A stretch of 64,000 nucleotides of DNA from Thermococcus sp. Bubb.Bath (GCF_012027595.1 NZ_SNUR01000002.1:62001-126000); one strand, 5' to 3'; counted from the stretch's first letter, positions 40,547 through 50,534 are shown. Made by a program: numbers and translations. The notes: generated by a model not told the origin, from the sequence alone.

Positions 40547-41713
40547 CTACCCTGCGAGGTTCATTATCGCCGGCCAGAGGTTGAGTGCCAGGAGGGTTAA
40601 TCCAACGCCTATTGCTGTGTACCTTACGGGGTTCACAATACCCTTGGGGAGGTACTCCTTGAGGACGTCGTCCAGCATCCTCCCGCCGTCGAGGGGGATG
40701 AGCGGGAAGAGGTTCATGAGCCCTATTCCGAGGTTGAGGACGTATATCCAGTAAAGGCTGAAGAACGTCGGAAAGAGTACGCTATCGTATCCGACCTTGG
40801 AGACATAGTGGGGTATGGGGTAGATGCCTATGAAGCCTTTTTTCGGATCGTTGGGATACTTTCCTAAAGTTACTTTAACGGTTTTCTCCTCACCGTTTCT
40901 CAGAACTGTTAGGGTTATTACTTCGCCGGGATGTGTTGCGTTCATTATCTTGATGAACTCGTTCATCGTGGTTACGCTATGCCCGTTTATCGCGGTTATT
41001 ATATCCCCCTTCATCAGCAGTCCATGGGCCGGCCCATTGTCGACGACTCCCCCGACTTCAATTCCCGCAGGCTGGAGTAGGGGCGTTACCGCGAAGTTTA
41101 TGAGAAGCACCGCTATCAGAGCGGTTACTATGTTCGCTAGGGAGCCGGCCCCGTAGACCCTGAGCCTTGAGCGTAGCGGGGCCTTCTTCAGGGCCTCCTC
41201 ATCTGGCTCCACGAAAGCTCCTGGGATGATGTAGAAGAGGACAAGACCGACCGACTTGAGGGGAAGGTTGTCGGCCCTAGCAACGACGCCGTGGCTGAGC
41301 TCGTGGACGACCATAACCACTATAAGCCCGATTATTCCGTACCATAGGGGTATAGTGATGCCTGGAATCACGAGCTGAACCCCGGCCTGTTTTCCGCCGG
41401 CTTCAACAGCCTTTATCGCCATTTTAAAGAGCACATAGAACACGTAGGCCATGCCCGCAAAGCCGATTACTATACCAGCGTCGCCGTAGGCCCTCCAGAA
41501 CCTCTTGGCCCGGGATGCAGTCCTGTCGATGAAGCCCAGCAGGTGTTTGGTCCTCCACATCGCCACGAACAGGTCGACTGAGAGTCCCTCTTCCTTCTCT
41601 GCAGTTTCCTCGCTCGCTTCGTCTATTGGTTCCCCCTCCCTCCTGAATACCGCGGATACAACGAGCCAGAGAACCGTTATGACTACCAGGGCCGTTATGA
41701 GCATCGACACCAT
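40547..41713 (-). CDS. Site-2 protease-like M50 membrane metalloprotease with PDZ domain
   Basis: 388 residues, intramembrane zinc protease that cuts substrates within the membrane to release regulators. HExxH motif H137-E138...H141 (VHELSH); third ligand in NLFPLIPLDGGRML near residue 335. A PDZ-like domain sits between the two membrane parts (NGHSVTTMNEFIKIM). N-terminal helix and acidic cytosolic loop before the core. ATG 41713 with SD GAGGAG. Convergent with the KaiC-like gene, ending 1 base after its stop. Confidence 0.88.
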   Translation of the reverse strand: MVSMLITALVVITVLWLVVSAVFRREGEPIDEASEETAEKEEGLSVDLFVAMWRTKHLLGFIDRTASRAKRFWRAYGDAGIVIGFAGMAYVFYVLFKMAIKAVEAGGKQAGVQLVIPGITIPLWYGIIGLIVVMVVHELSHGVVARADNLPLKSVGLVLFYIIPGAFVEPDEEALKKAPLRSRLRVYGAGSLANIVTALIAVLLINFAVTPLLQPAGIEVGGVVDNGPAHGLLMKGDIITAINGHSVTTMNEFIKIMNATHPGEVITLTVLRNGEEKTVKVTLGKYPNDPKKGFIGIYPIPHYVSKVGYDSVLFPTFFSLYWIYVLNLGIGLMNLFPLIPLDGGRMLDDVLKEYLPKGIVNPVRYTAIGVGLTLLALNLWPAIMNLAG

Positions 41714-41881
41714 ACACATCTCCTCTTCTCTCTTTTTCCTCTCTTTGCTTAAGGGAGGTAATTTATAAACCTGCCGTCAGTATCACTTCTTCCGATAATC
41801 TTTTATTCTAGCGTCTTTTGAACCTTTCTCCTACGGGAGGCTTTTAAGGTTGGGCGACAACTTTTCCCGTCCGGTGGTGGT

Positions 41882-43009
41882 ATGGGGGAGACGCTTAGAA
41901 TAGCCTTCGTTTACGATGTCATATACCCATGGGTCAAGGGGGGCGTTGAGAGAAGGATTCATGAGCTCGCGGTTAGGCTTGCGAGGAAACACGAGGTTCA
42001 CGTTTACGGTTATAAACACTGGGATGGAGCTCCTGAAATCGAGAGAAACGGCGTCATCTACCATGGTATAGTCTCTCCGGGAAGCATATATCTCGCCGGA
42101 AAGAGAAACCCTCTACCGATGCTTCGCTTGGCCTCTAACCTGAGAAAGCGCCTTCCAGAACTGAGAAAATACGATGTTGTTGACGTCCAGAACCTCTTCT
42201 ATCCGGGCGCCTTCGTCTTAAGAGCGCTGCCAAACGCCCTCTTAACGTGGCACGAGTCCTGGGGTAACTACTGGTTCAGTTACTTCGGCCCGGCAGGAAT
42301 CCCGGGATGGGCTGTTGAGAGGCTCCTATCTGATTACAGACTCCACTTGGCCGTTTCTCGCAAGACCCAGCTCGACCTCCTCCAGGTTGGCGTTCCTTCG
42401 CGGGTAGTTCCGAATGGGGTTGACTTGGAAAGAACCGACCGGGTAAAACCCTCCGAGTGCGAGAGCGACCTTGTCTTCGTTGGCAGACTGGTGAAGGACA
42501 AGAACCTTGAGCTGGCCATCAGAGCCGTTGCCGGGCTTGTGGATGACTTTCCCCATGTGAGGTTCTCCATAATCGGTGATGGGCCTGAGAGGAAGAATCT
42601 TGAGAACCTTGCCATGAAGTTGGGCATTCGGAAAAACGTAGATTTCCTTGGGAGGCTGGAGAGCTGGGAGGATGTAATTTCCCTCCTGAAGGCCTCGAAG
42701 GTCTTCGCCTTCCCCTCCCGTAGGGAGGGCTTTGGGATGGCCGTTCTCGAGGCAATGGCGGCGGGAGTTCCTCCGGTTGTTCTGGATTCGCCGATGAATG
42801 CCGCGAGGTTTTTGGTTAATGAGAAGAGTGGCTTGGTTTTAAGTGGGGATAGATTTGCCGATGGGTTGAGGCTCCTTCTCTCTGAGAATAACCTGGGGAA
42901 AAAGCTGGGGAGGAACGCGAGAAAGAAAGCTGAAATGTTTGATTGGGGGAAGATAGTGGGGACGTTAGCTGGGATTTACTTGGAGTTCACTTCCTCACTT
43001 CCACGTTGA
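41882..43009 (+). CDS. GT4 family glycosyltransferase
   Basis: 375 residues, GT-B fold. Donor-site pattern SRREGFGMAVLEAMAAGVP (E-x7-E type) near residue 280, NGVDLERTD, and FVGRLVKDKNLELAIRAV. Transfers a sugar to lipid or protein carriers at the cytoplasmic membrane face. TATA-like GCTTTTAAGG near 41851. Its 3' end overlaps the convergent DUF1616 gene by 23 bases. Confidence 0.88.
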   Translation: MGETLRIAFVYDVIYPWVKGGVERRIHELAVRLARKHEVHVYGYKHWDGAPEIERNGVIYHGIVSPGSIYLAGKRNPLPMLRLASNLRKRLPELRKYDVVDVQNLFYPGAFVLRALPNALLTWHESWGNYWFSYFGPAGIPGWAVERLLSDYRLHLAVSRKTQLDLLQVGVPSRVVPNGVDLERTDRVKPSECESDLVFVGRLVKDKNLELAIRAVAGLVDDFPHVRFSIIGDGPERKNLENLAMKLGIRKNVDFLGRLESWEDVISLLKASKVFAFPSRREGFGMAVLEAMAAGVPPVVLDSPMNAARFLVNEKSGLVLSGDRFADGLRLLLSENNLGKKLGRNARKKAEMFDWGKIVGTLAGIYLEFTSSLPR

Positions 43010-43985
43010 GTTTGAGGCTCTGTATCGTCCCGTTTACTGCCTGGAGGATGAGGTTCTTCGCGTCTGTTTCCGCGTAGTTCCCGTCTGGGGGTGCCGGTGG
43101 GAGTTTTGGCTCGCTATCCTTGAAGAGAAGGAACCAGACCTGCCATTTTCCGGGTTTGTTTATGCTGAAGGTGTAGTTGGTCTGGAACTGGGGCGTCCAG
43201 TTGCCCTCGATGTTGACCGGAACAGGAGGCAGGGTAACGTTGAACCAGCCCGGCATCGGGTACATCCCGTGGATTACCGTCGTGTTGGTACTGCTGTCCC
43301 AGGTTAGGTTCACCAGCCAGACCTGGACGTAGTAAGTCACGTTCCTGTGCTCGTGGTTGGCTATCCCGATTATTACCGTCCCGTTCTGGCCGACGCGAAG
43401 CTGGGTCGGATAATTGGCCGCTTTGCCTCCTGGCCCAAGGATGTAGAACTCCGTGAATGCTTCTCCCGGCTTTGGATGGCTTATGACGTAGGTCAGAACG
43501 CCGATCGAGGTGATTATCGCTATTATCAGGATAACCGTTAGGGCCTTGTCGAGTTTGCTTGAACCTTCCCACTCAAGCTCCTCCTTGAGCCTATCCATCG
43601 TTATCCAAGGTATCCAGGGCTCTACCGCCCTATCCCTCCGGTAGATTGCTATGAGGGCGAAGGCGACGTTGAATACCGTTAAGCTTGCCAGGATGGGGTT
43701 TAGCCTTATCCCCCAGGGCGTGTAGTTAAGGCCGAGTCCAATGAGGGGGACGATGGCTATGCTCAGACCGAAGCTGAGCGCTAACCTCTCCAAGTTGTCC
43801 AGCTCTTTCTTCTCAGGAAAGAGGGCCGTGATGAAGGTGTACCCCGGGAAGAAGAGGACGAATGCCAAGCCGAGCGCTTTCCGCATTAGGGTATCTGGGA
43901 AGTAGAATATGAGAAGGTCGAGGAGGAGTGAGAGGAAAATGAGAATGATTAAATCCCAGTACTTCTTCCACTCCATTGAGCTCAC
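42987..43985 (-). CDS. DUF1616 membrane protein
   Basis: 332 residues: four N-terminal helices in DUF1616, a further helix near residue 150, then an exterior beta-rich domain (about 170-332) with several NxS/T sites. GTG 43985 overlaps the upstream stop; ATG 43976 is also possible. Last gene of the MoxR/DUF58 operon, probably a surface-assembly component. Confidence 0.8.
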   Translation of the reverse strand: MSSMEWKKYWDLIILIFLSLLLDLLIFYFPDTLMRKALGLAFVLFFPGYTFITALFPEKKELDNLERLALSFGLSIAIVPLIGLGLNYTPWGIRLNPILASLTVFNVAFALIAIYRRDRAVEPWIPWITMDRLKEELEWEGSSKLDKALTVILIIAIITSIGVLTYVISHPKPGEAFTEFYILGPGGKAANYPTQLRVGQNGTVIIGIANHEHRNVTYYVQVWLVNLTWDSSTNTTVIHGMYPMPGWFNVTLPPVPVNIEGNWTPQFQTNYTFSINKPGKWQVWFLLFKDSEPKLPPAPPDGNYAETDAKNLILQAVNGTIQSLKLNVEVRK

Positions 43986-44530
43986 ATTTCCACCCCCGCA
44001 TGCTCGGCGTCCTTCAATCCTCCCAATGCTATCGCTGTAAGACCTAGGGCACCTATGACAAAGGCCTCACCCGCAACTCCTGGTAGCTTTCCTCTAAGTA
44101 GGATTAGTATCACCCATGTGCTCCCTGCCCAAAGAAGGAAGTAAGCGCCCGCCTTTCCGAATCCCTGGTACAGCCTGTAGGCCGCTATCATTAGCAGTGC
44201 CGCGAAGAAGGAGTAGTCGTTAAGGGCCGAGAGAGCGAGCAGGCCAATCAATGCCGCGTCCGTCTTTCCTTTTGGCACCAGTGAGCCCCTCAGAACGTCG
44301 TCGAGGACAAGGAGCGCCGGCATTCCGAGGAGAAAGAGCTCCCTCTGCCCTTCCAGTGTGTACACCGAGTCGAAGCCGGGTGAGGTGAGGAGGGCTAGGA
44401 TGTAAAGCGAGAAGCCGAAAAGGGCCGCCTTCCTCCCTTTTAAAGCTGATACGTAAGGGATCACCGCCAGGAGGGGAATCCATGAGCCGAGGATAACCGA
44501 TGCTACTATTGCCCCAACGAGCCCTATCAT
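43982..44530 (-). CDS. Hydrophobic membrane protein of the MoxR/DUF58 operon
   Basis: 182 residues, about seven predicted helices and almost no hydrophilic domain. No family recognised. Overlaps DUF58 upstream (ATGA type) and DUF1616 downstream, so it is co-expressed. Confidence 0.6.
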   Translation of the reverse strand: MIGLVGAIVASVILGSWIPLLAVIPYVSALKGRKAALFGFSLYILALLTSPGFDSVYTLEGQRELFLLGMPALLVLDDVLRGSLVPKGKTDAALIGLLALSALNDYSFFAALLMIAAYRLYQGFGKAGAYFLLWAGSTWVILILLRGKLPGVAGEAFVIGALGLTAIALGGLKDAEHAGVEM

Positions 44531-45807
44531 AGCTTCCTCACCACCACTGGAAGGAGATCCTTCGGCGAGAGCTCAACAACGTTCGTCCTGCTCCTAATCT
44601 TCCTCAGGAGGTCTTTCCTCTCCCTGTAAGCGGTGTAAACCGTTTCAATCTCCTCCGGTCTGAGCTCCCTTTTTGACATGAACCTTATCGGGTTTGGGTA
44701 GAGAATAACTGCCTTTGAGCCCTTCCGTTCAAGGGCAGACAGCGAGCTGAGGACTGCCCATGGGTGGAGGCCTATGTCGTCGATGATGACAACGTACGAA
44801 CCCTCCGGTAGTGATCCAGCAGCATTCTCAAGTCCCGATAGCGGTGTTCTCCTCTTGAGGCGGAGGATTCTCCTCACGGTTTTTCCTATCCTGAGGGAGG
44901 AGGGCCTGAGCTGGGGTTTTCCCGGGCGTGGCCTCAGGTCGAGCTCCGATAGGGCACTCCTCGGCTCGTTGACTCTTCTCAGGGTCTTTACTACCCTGTG
45001 GTCGTTGTAGGCTACAATGCCAACCCTGTGGCCGTGGCGCGCGAAGTAGGCTATGAGCTGGGCGAGGATCAGGGTGAGGTAGTCGGTCTTCCTGTTCCTG
45101 AACTCCCTCCTGAAGGACTCGTCCACGTTGACGAGGACGTAGATATCGGCAAGGGTCTCCCTCTTAAAGACCCTGACTATCGGCTTCAGAACCCTGGAAG
45201 TGGCCTTCCAGTCGATCCTCTTGACGTCGTCTCCCGGAAGGAACTCCCTGAGCTCCTCGAACTCAAGGCTCTCGCTCCCGATTCCGAGGGCGTGGAGGAG
45301 TTCGGCGAAGGCATTGGGTTCCTTTCTTATCCTCCTCGCCTCCGCAACTTTCCTGGGGGAGGGGAGCACTGCCACTGGCATTAACCCGGAAACTTCGAGC
45401 TCCTTCGCGAAGAGGCCGGCCATGTCGGTGAAGATAGCTTTGACCCTGAGTTCGAGCGTTCCCTTCTTCAGGGGCTTTATCCTCAAGAATGAAGCCTTTT
45501 CCTCGCCGGGAAGGATTGTGAGTAGGGGGGTCTCTGATTCCACTTCCGGACTTTCTACTCTGAGAGTTACCTTTCCAGGTACTTTGAACAGGCCCTCAAC
45601 CTTCAAGGGAATCTCGACCCATTCGAGCTCGGTGATCCTCTCCGGGAGGCTTAGAGATACGTTTCCATCCCCACCGAAGGAGAGCCTTACCGAGCCGTAA
45701 TATACGGAGATAACAGCCCCTACCCCTGTTATGGCGGGGCTTCCAAGGAAAATCCCCCCCGCTATCAGGATTCCCGAGAGACCGAGCAGGACGTCAGCTG
45801 TTCTCAT
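44527..45807 (-). CDS. DUF58 protein
   Basis: 426 residues: two N-terminal helices, a beta-sandwich region, then the DUF58 core with FLPGDDVKRIDWKATSR (family hallmark) and a von Willebrand A-like domain (YVLVNVDESF, VVIIDDIG). DUF58 proteins work with MoxR AAA ATPases encoded next to them; the VWA-like part is the presumed client or metal-binding module. Overlaps both neighbours by four bases. Confidence 0.9.
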   Translation of the reverse strand: MRTADVLLGLSGILIAGGIFLGSPAITGVGAVISVYYGSVRLSFGGDGNVSLSLPERITELEWVEIPLKVEGLFKVPGKVTLRVESPEVESETPLLTILPGEEKASFLRIKPLKKGTLELRVKAIFTDMAGLFAKELEVSGLMPVAVLPSPRKVAEARRIRKEPNAFAELLHALGIGSESLEFEELREFLPGDDVKRIDWKATSRVLKPIVRVFKRETLADIYVLVNVDESFRREFRNRKTDYLTLILAQLIAYFARHGHRVGIVAYNDHRVVKTLRRVNEPRSALSELDLRPRPGKPQLRPSSLRIGKTVRRILRLKRRTPLSGLENAAGSLPEGSYVVIIDDIGLHPWAVLSSLSALERKGSKAVILYPNPIRFMSKRELRPEEIETVYTAYRERKDLLRKIRSRTNVVELSPKDLLPVVVRKL

Positions 45808-46724
45808 TCCGTTGGCACCTCTACCCTTTCGAGGACTTCCCTAACTACCTCCTCCCCGGATATTCCTTCCATCTCGTACTCGGGCTTGATGAGTATCCTG
45901 TGGGAGAGCACCGGAATTGCCAGGGCTTTAACGTCGTCGGGTATGACGTACTCTCTGTTCTCAAGGTACGCTCTTGCCTTCGAGGCAATGAGGAGGTGTT
46001 CCCCCGCCCTGGGCGACGCACCGAGTAGGACTCTCTCGTCACTCCTCGTCTCCTTCAGGATGGAGTAGATGTAGTCTATTACAGCCTCGCTTACGCGCAC
46101 TTTTCTGACTTCCCTCATGGCGGCCTCCACGTCCCCCTGGCTCAGGGTGGGTTCGGCCTCATCGAAGAGGCCGAGGTTCTTCCTCATGAGCATCTCCTTC
46201 TCGTGCTTCTCCTCCAGGTAGCTGACCCTTACCTCCATCATGAACCTGTCCGCCTGGGCAGTTGGGAGCTCGTAAACGCCCTCTACCTCAACCGGGTTTC
46301 TCGTCGCTATCACGAGGAAAGGCTCCGGCAGTTTGAAGGTCTGGCCCTCTATCGTGACCTGCCTCTCCTCCATGGCCTCGAGGAGGGCCGACTGGGTCTT
46401 GGGCGATGCCCTGTTTATCTCGTCCACGAGGAGGACGTTCGTGAATATGGGTCCCTTCCTTATCCTGAACTCCCCTGTTCTCATGTCGTAGAAGCTGTGG
46501 CCGATTATATCTGCTGGTAGAAGGTCGGGAGTCATCTGGATCCTCATAAACCTTAATCCAAGACTCCTCGCGAAGTTCTTGCTCAGGGTCGTCTTAGCTA
46601 ACCCTGGAACGCCTTCCAGCAGTACGTGCCCATTGGAGAGTACTGCTACCGTCATGAGCTCAACTACGTCGTCCATCCCAACGATTGCCTTTCCAACCTC
46701 TTCCCTTATTTCCTCGATTATCAT
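45804..46724 (-). CDS. MoxR family AAA+ ATPase
   Basis: 306 residues, chaperone-like ATPase. Walker A LEGVPGLAKTTLS (GxxGxAKT), Walker B VLLVDEINR, arginine-finger/sensor segments ATRNPVEVEGVYELPTAQADRF, and the C-terminal lid with SPRAGEHLL. Acts on the adjacent VWA/DUF58 partner. SD GGTGATGGAG before ATG. Confidence 0.93.
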   Translation of the reverse strand: MIIEEIREEVGKAIVGMDDVVELMTVAVLSNGHVLLEGVPGLAKTTLSKNFARSLGLRFMRIQMTPDLLPADIIGHSFYDMRTGEFRIRKGPIFTNVLLVDEINRASPKTQSALLEAMEERQVTIEGQTFKLPEPFLVIATRNPVEVEGVYELPTAQADRFMMEVRVSYLEEKHEKEMLMRKNLGLFDEAEPTLSQGDVEAAMREVRKVRVSEAVIDYIYSILKETRSDERVLLGASPRAGEHLLIASKARAYLENREYVIPDDVKALAIPVLSHRILIKPEYEMEGISGEEVVREVLERVEVPTE

Positions 46725-47716
46725 TCTCCATCACCCATACCCTTCAGCATTTCGAGTACTTCCCTCTCATCCCATCCCCTCTCCCTCGCCAGTTCAACTG
46801 CGAGGTCTTCCAGGGACTTTTCTCCCCCGAAGAGCCTCATTAGTGTCCATCTGAAAGGCCGGAGCATGTAGCCGAAGAGGCCGAACTCGTATAGAACGGC
46901 AATGATTCCGGTTATCAGCAGTATCTCTTCGGCCCTCTCCCTTGGGAGGACCCTTCTTATCGTTATCGTCCCCTGGCTGTAGAGGTTGAAGTTCCTGTGG
47001 TGGGCCTCGTCCACGTAGACCGGGCCTGGGATGTACTCAGCCAGGTTCCTCAAAAAGTTGTAGTTCTGCTTGAAGAGGTTGTTCCTCAGTATGTCCGGGT
47101 CGGCCAGGACAATGACCCTTCCATCTCCATATTTCGTGATGGCCAGTAGTGGGTACGCCCTCCTGTGGAAGTTTATCATGGCGGTACCGCTCGTGTAGAC
47201 TTCGCCCTTCCTCGTCACGATTATGGCCGATGGGTCGCTCGTGACCACCTCGGTGACGTTCCTCCCGAGGACTGGGTCGGTTATCTTGATGGCTATCACA
47301 AAGCGGTCGTCTATCCTGTAGAAGAAGTCCCGGAGAGGGTAGTTGGAGAGTCTCATCGGGAGGCCGAGCCCCCTGAGAATCTCGTTTCCAGTACCGAAGT
47401 CGTCCGCGATAACCAGTGTGTTTCCCCTCCTCACGAACTCCTTTATTGCCTTTATTTCATCGGGGGAGTAATCGACGTTGGGGCCGACTATGAGGAGCGT
47501 TCCACCGGAGAGGTCGTAGCTGTCTATCGGGCCCAGGAGTGGAACGGGCGTTTTTCCTTCATCGTAGAGGAGTTTGGTGAACCTTGAGAGACCGTCCCAG
47601 CTGTCGTTGAACATACTGTATGGAGCTGAGCTCTCGAAGTGTGGCACCGTGAGCGGCATCGTGAAGAGGATGAAGATTCCTGTTACGAGGAGTGCGTACT
47701 TGACCGTTCTTCTCAT
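46721..47716 (-). CDS. DUF4350 protein
   Basis: 331 residues: N-terminal helix, exterior DUF4350 domain (GLSRFTKLLYDEGKTPV, LLIVGPNVDYSPDEIKAIKEFVRRGNTLVIADDFG, a class I glutamine-amidotransferase-like fold), and a C-terminal helix near residue 265. Part of the MoxR/DUF58 operon; overlaps both neighbours. Confidence 0.83.
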   Translation of the reverse strand: MRRTVKYALLVTGIFILFTMPLTVPHFESSAPYSMFNDSWDGLSRFTKLLYDEGKTPVPLLGPIDSYDLSGGTLLIVGPNVDYSPDEIKAIKEFVRRGNTLVIADDFGTGNEILRGLGLPMRLSNYPLRDFFYRIDDRFVIAIKITDPVLGRNVTEVVTSDPSAIIVTRKGEVYTSGTAMINFHRRAYPLLAITKYGDGRVIVLADPDILRNNLFKQNYNFLRNLAEYIPGPVYVDEAHHRNFNLYSQGTITIRRVLPRERAEEILLITGIIAVLYEFGLFGYMLRPFRWTLMRLFGGEKSLEDLAVELARERGWDEREVLEMLKGMGDGE

Positions 47717-49536
47717 TCTTCCCCACCGGCTATGATTATTATGTTCCTTATCGCTTCCCTAAATTCCCTCAGCTCCTCCCCTGTGGGCTCTATCTTCCCA
47801 TAGACGGCCTTCTCGTGGATTAGGGTTGCAGTTTTCAGGTTTTCGTAGCCCTCCCAGTCCTTAAGCCTCTCCAGGGCTTCCCTTGGCGTGAGGTGGTTGG
47901 GAATCCCCATCCTTTCGGATAATACCTTCCTTACCATACCGTAGGCCTCACCAACGTCTTCCGGCACATCAACCTCCGGAGGCTCTCCGGGGCGGGCCGT
48001 TTCTGAGGAAGGCTGGATGGGCTCCCCCAAGACTCCCCGCTCTTTTCCTCTCCATCCCCTTCCTATCTTAATCCTGTCCCTCTGGGTGTAGAGGGCCAGC
48101 CCGAGGAGTATGAGGACGACCGTCAGGTACCTCCACGTGTTGCTTTCCTTTGGCATGACCGAGACGAAGACCATGTTCGAGCGGGAGGGAAGGTAGAGGC
48201 CGGTACCGTTGAAGAGGGCGTAGACCTGGAGAGTACCGGCTTTTTCAGGTGTTAGCGTCAGGTTGAAGGTTCCGTTTACGGCGTTGACCACCGATGTGAG
48301 GTTGTTGTCCACGTAGATCTGGATTGTCCCGTTTATCGGTGGAGTTATCGAGCCCTCTATCCTCAGGGGCTCGTTTATCAGGACGGTTCCGGGGGCGGTT
48401 ATGCTCAGGCTCGTTGGTATTCTGGTGAATCGTATCGTGACTGCCAGGGAGGCCCCTGTGTGGAACTCATCCCCCTTGAAGTAGAGTGTCAGGGGGAAGC
48501 TCGTCTCTTTAGGGCTTGTGAGGTTTAAAGAGACGCTTCCGTCGGGGCCAGTTACAAATGGTGAGCCGTTGACAGTGATGTTCCTGCCAGGCAGTGGACG
48601 GGAGTAGTAGTCGATGAGGACTGCCTTGAAGGTCAGGGTGGTGTTTACAACCGCGGAGGTTTCGGAGACAACGACGAAAGATGTCGGTATCTTTCTGACG
48701 TTGATCTCAATGGCCTTCGTGCTCAGGTTTCCCTGTATAGCCTTCGCAAAGTATTTTCCTGGTTTCTCGAACCGGTAGGGGAGCGTGAAGAAGTGGGACG
48801 AGACGGATACGTTCACTTCTGTGCTCCAGTTGGTTCCGTTTATCAGTATCGTGATGCTTCCGTTCTCGGGCGCCGTGCCGAAGAAAGTTACCGTCTGGTT
48901 GATGATGGGGGAGGGGTTCGTGACGTAGAGGGTTAGGGGAATTTCGCGGGTTACGTTTTTAGTCTGGTTGGTGTTGGTTTGGGGCTTCCATATAGTCTGA
49001 TTAAGCTTTGCCTGGGCCATATCGTAGATTTTGTTCAAATACTCTTCCACATCGCTCGTATCGAACTTCAGGATCTTCGTGTCGTTGTAGAGCTTGATTG
49101 AGTCTATTTCATCGAGATATTTTCCCATCCTCCCCGCCGTTCCGACGATGCCGACCGCTATGGCAGGGCTCTCGTTCGTGGAGTAGTACTGCAGAACGAG
49201 CTCGTCGAGGGTTACCAAGTCAACGGAGAAGTTGTAGAAGGGCGGGAGAACCTCAAGGACTTTGACATGTATCCCCCTCTCCTGGTAGGGTTTAGAATCC
49301 CTGAGAATTTGGAGGAGCTCGTTCCTAGTGCTGTTTGCCAGGGTTAGGCTGTAGTCGTTCCCCTCGTAGGCGTATTTGAGGGAGTAGGCGAACTTTTCGA
49401 GGGTGTGGGAGAAGTATGTGTAAAGGAACGTGTCGTGGGGAACCGGCTTCTCGACTCCCCGTGCTCCCGCAGGGGGGAGAAGAAGGAGCAGCATGATGAC
49501 AACCGTTAGAAGTTTCATTGATTTTCCTGACTTCAT
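47713..49536 (-). CDS. Large secreted/membrane protein with Ig-like repeats and C-terminal DUF4129
   Basis: 607 residues. Signal peptide (about 7-26); helical exterior domain; three to four Ig-like beta repeats with many NxT sites (about 200-470); one membrane helix (about 478-495); a cytoplasmic DUF4129 domain with MGIPNHLTPREALERL and EKAVYGK. First gene of the operon. DUF4129 is common next to transglutaminase/DUF58/MoxR systems. ATG 49536 with SD GGAG. Confidence 0.8.
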   Translation of the reverse strand: MKSGKSMKLLTVVIMLLLLLPPAGARGVEKPVPHDTFLYTYFSHTLEKFAYSLKYAYEGNDYSLTLANSTRNELLQILRDSKPYQERGIHVKVLEVLPPFYNFSVDLVTLDELVLQYYSTNESPAIAVGIVGTAGRMGKYLDEIDSIKLYNDTKILKFDTSDVEEYLNKIYDMAQAKLNQTIWKPQTNTNQTKNVTREIPLTLYVTNPSPIINQTVTFFGTAPENGSITILINGTNWSTEVNVSVSSHFFTLPYRFEKPGKYFAKAIQGNLSTKAIEINVRKIPTSFVVVSETSAVVNTTLTFKAVLIDYYSRPLPGRNITVNGSPFVTGPDGSVSLNLTSPKETSFPLTLYFKGDEFHTGASLAVTIRFTRIPTSLSITAPGTVLINEPLRIEGSITPPINGTIQIYVDNNLTSVVNAVNGTFNLTLTPEKAGTLQVYALFNGTGLYLPSRSNMVFVSVMPKESNTWRYLTVVLILLGLALYTQRDRIKIGRGWRGKERGVLGEPIQPSSETARPGEPPEVDVPEDVGEAYGMVRKVLSERMGIPNHLTPREALERLKDWEGYENLKTATLIHEKAVYGKIEPTGEELREFREAIRNIIIIAGGEE

Positions 49537-49602
49537 GTTAACTCCACATTATGAGCCATGAAAACCCTTTTAAGTTTTCCCCGCCTTTAGAGTCCGGTTG
49601 AA

Positions 49603-50301
49603 ATGGGAAGGTTATCAGGTGGAATCCTCACAGCACTTGGAATAGCCCTCTGGTACTACGGCGGCTCCTCAGGGAGCCAGACTATGGTAAACCTCGGGAT
49701 AGGGGCTATAATCCTCGGCATAGTGGCCTTCTCCCTGCCGGGATGGAGGTGCATGCCCGCCGAAGCAGGGAATGTACTAACCTCCGGAACCTGCGGCCTT
49801 TTTAAAAACCTCGCGGAGGACCTGGAGCTTTCTGGAAAGGCATTCGCGATTCCCCCCTACGAGAACCTTCCCCGGGGAGGTATCTTTATTCCGGTCTCAA
49901 AGAACGGGAGGCCGAACCTGGGCAGGCTCTTCGAGGGCAGGGTGGTCTTTTCTGAGCCTGAACCTGGACTTCTCCTCTCACCGGTTCCCGGTCAGGGTAT
50001 TCTGGATGAGATGGAGGATGTTTCCGGTGCCGGGATTGGCTACGCCGCCTCCGCTTTTTCCGGAGTCCTCGGCAGGCTCGGCCTCCCTGAAGTGAAGGTT
50101 TTCGAAGATGGCGAGAATATTGAGGCCTACGTTGAGACTGAGTGCCCGGACTTTCCCTACGCCGACCCGGTTGTTTCTGCTCTCCTCGTTGCCCTCGCGG
50201 CGGGAGCCGGTGAGGTGCTCGTTGTGGAGGATACCGGGACAGTTAAGGGCTATCTGAAGCTCGTCCTCAGAAAGGCCGGTGGTGTTGAAAAATGGCTGTG
50301 A
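49603..50301 (+). CDS. Conserved membrane-anchored protein, unknown function
   Basis: 232 residues: two N-terminal helices (about 6-45) then a soluble domain with Cys at WRCMP and GTCGLF, ending in a beta/alpha region (PVVSALLVALAAGAGEVLVVEDTG). Family known in Thermococcales but not characterised. Divergent from the MoxR operon; overlaps the next gene by 10 bases. Confidence 0.65.
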   Translation: MGRLSGGILTALGIALWYYGGSSGSQTMVNLGIGAIILGIVAFSLPGWRCMPAEAGNVLTSGTCGLFKNLAEDLELSGKAFAIPPYENLPRGGIFIPVSKNGRPNLGRLFEGRVVFSEPEPGLLLSPVPGQGILDEMEDVSGAGIGYAASAFSGVLGRLGLPEVKVFEDGENIEAYVETECPDFPYADPVVSALLVALAAGAGEVLVVEDTGTVKGYLKLVLRKAGGVEKWL

Positions 50302-50534
50302 GTGATTATCTAATCATTTTTCTCGCCGTCTGGGTTGTTCTGTCCGCCATCCTGGCATCTTCCACAGAGGTCTTCCTCACGGTGGTTCTCATTGGAATCC
50401 TGATAGTCCTTGAGGTCGGGGAGTTTTACCTCTCCGGAGAGACGAAGGAGGGGCTGAAGTATTCGGCGTATTTCCTTCTCATCGTGTTTGCCTTTATTGT
50501 GGCGAAGAAGGTGTACGAGGTCATAACAACTTAG
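50292..50534 (+). CDS. Small membrane protein (80 residues)
   Basis: Three hydrophobic segments (5-20, 26-42, 57-75). Overlaps the preceding gene by 10 bases, suggesting co-translation. Function unknown. Confidence 0.6.
   Translation: MAVSDYLIIFLAVWVVLSAILASSTEVFLTVVLIGILIVLEVGEFYLSGETKEGLKYSAYFLLIVFAFIVAKKVYEVITT

Noticed and set aside
41777-41793. TGM-like TATCAC-N5-CCGATA near the GT4 promoter
   Set aside because: Two mismatches in the right arm and a target gene unrelated to glycolysis.
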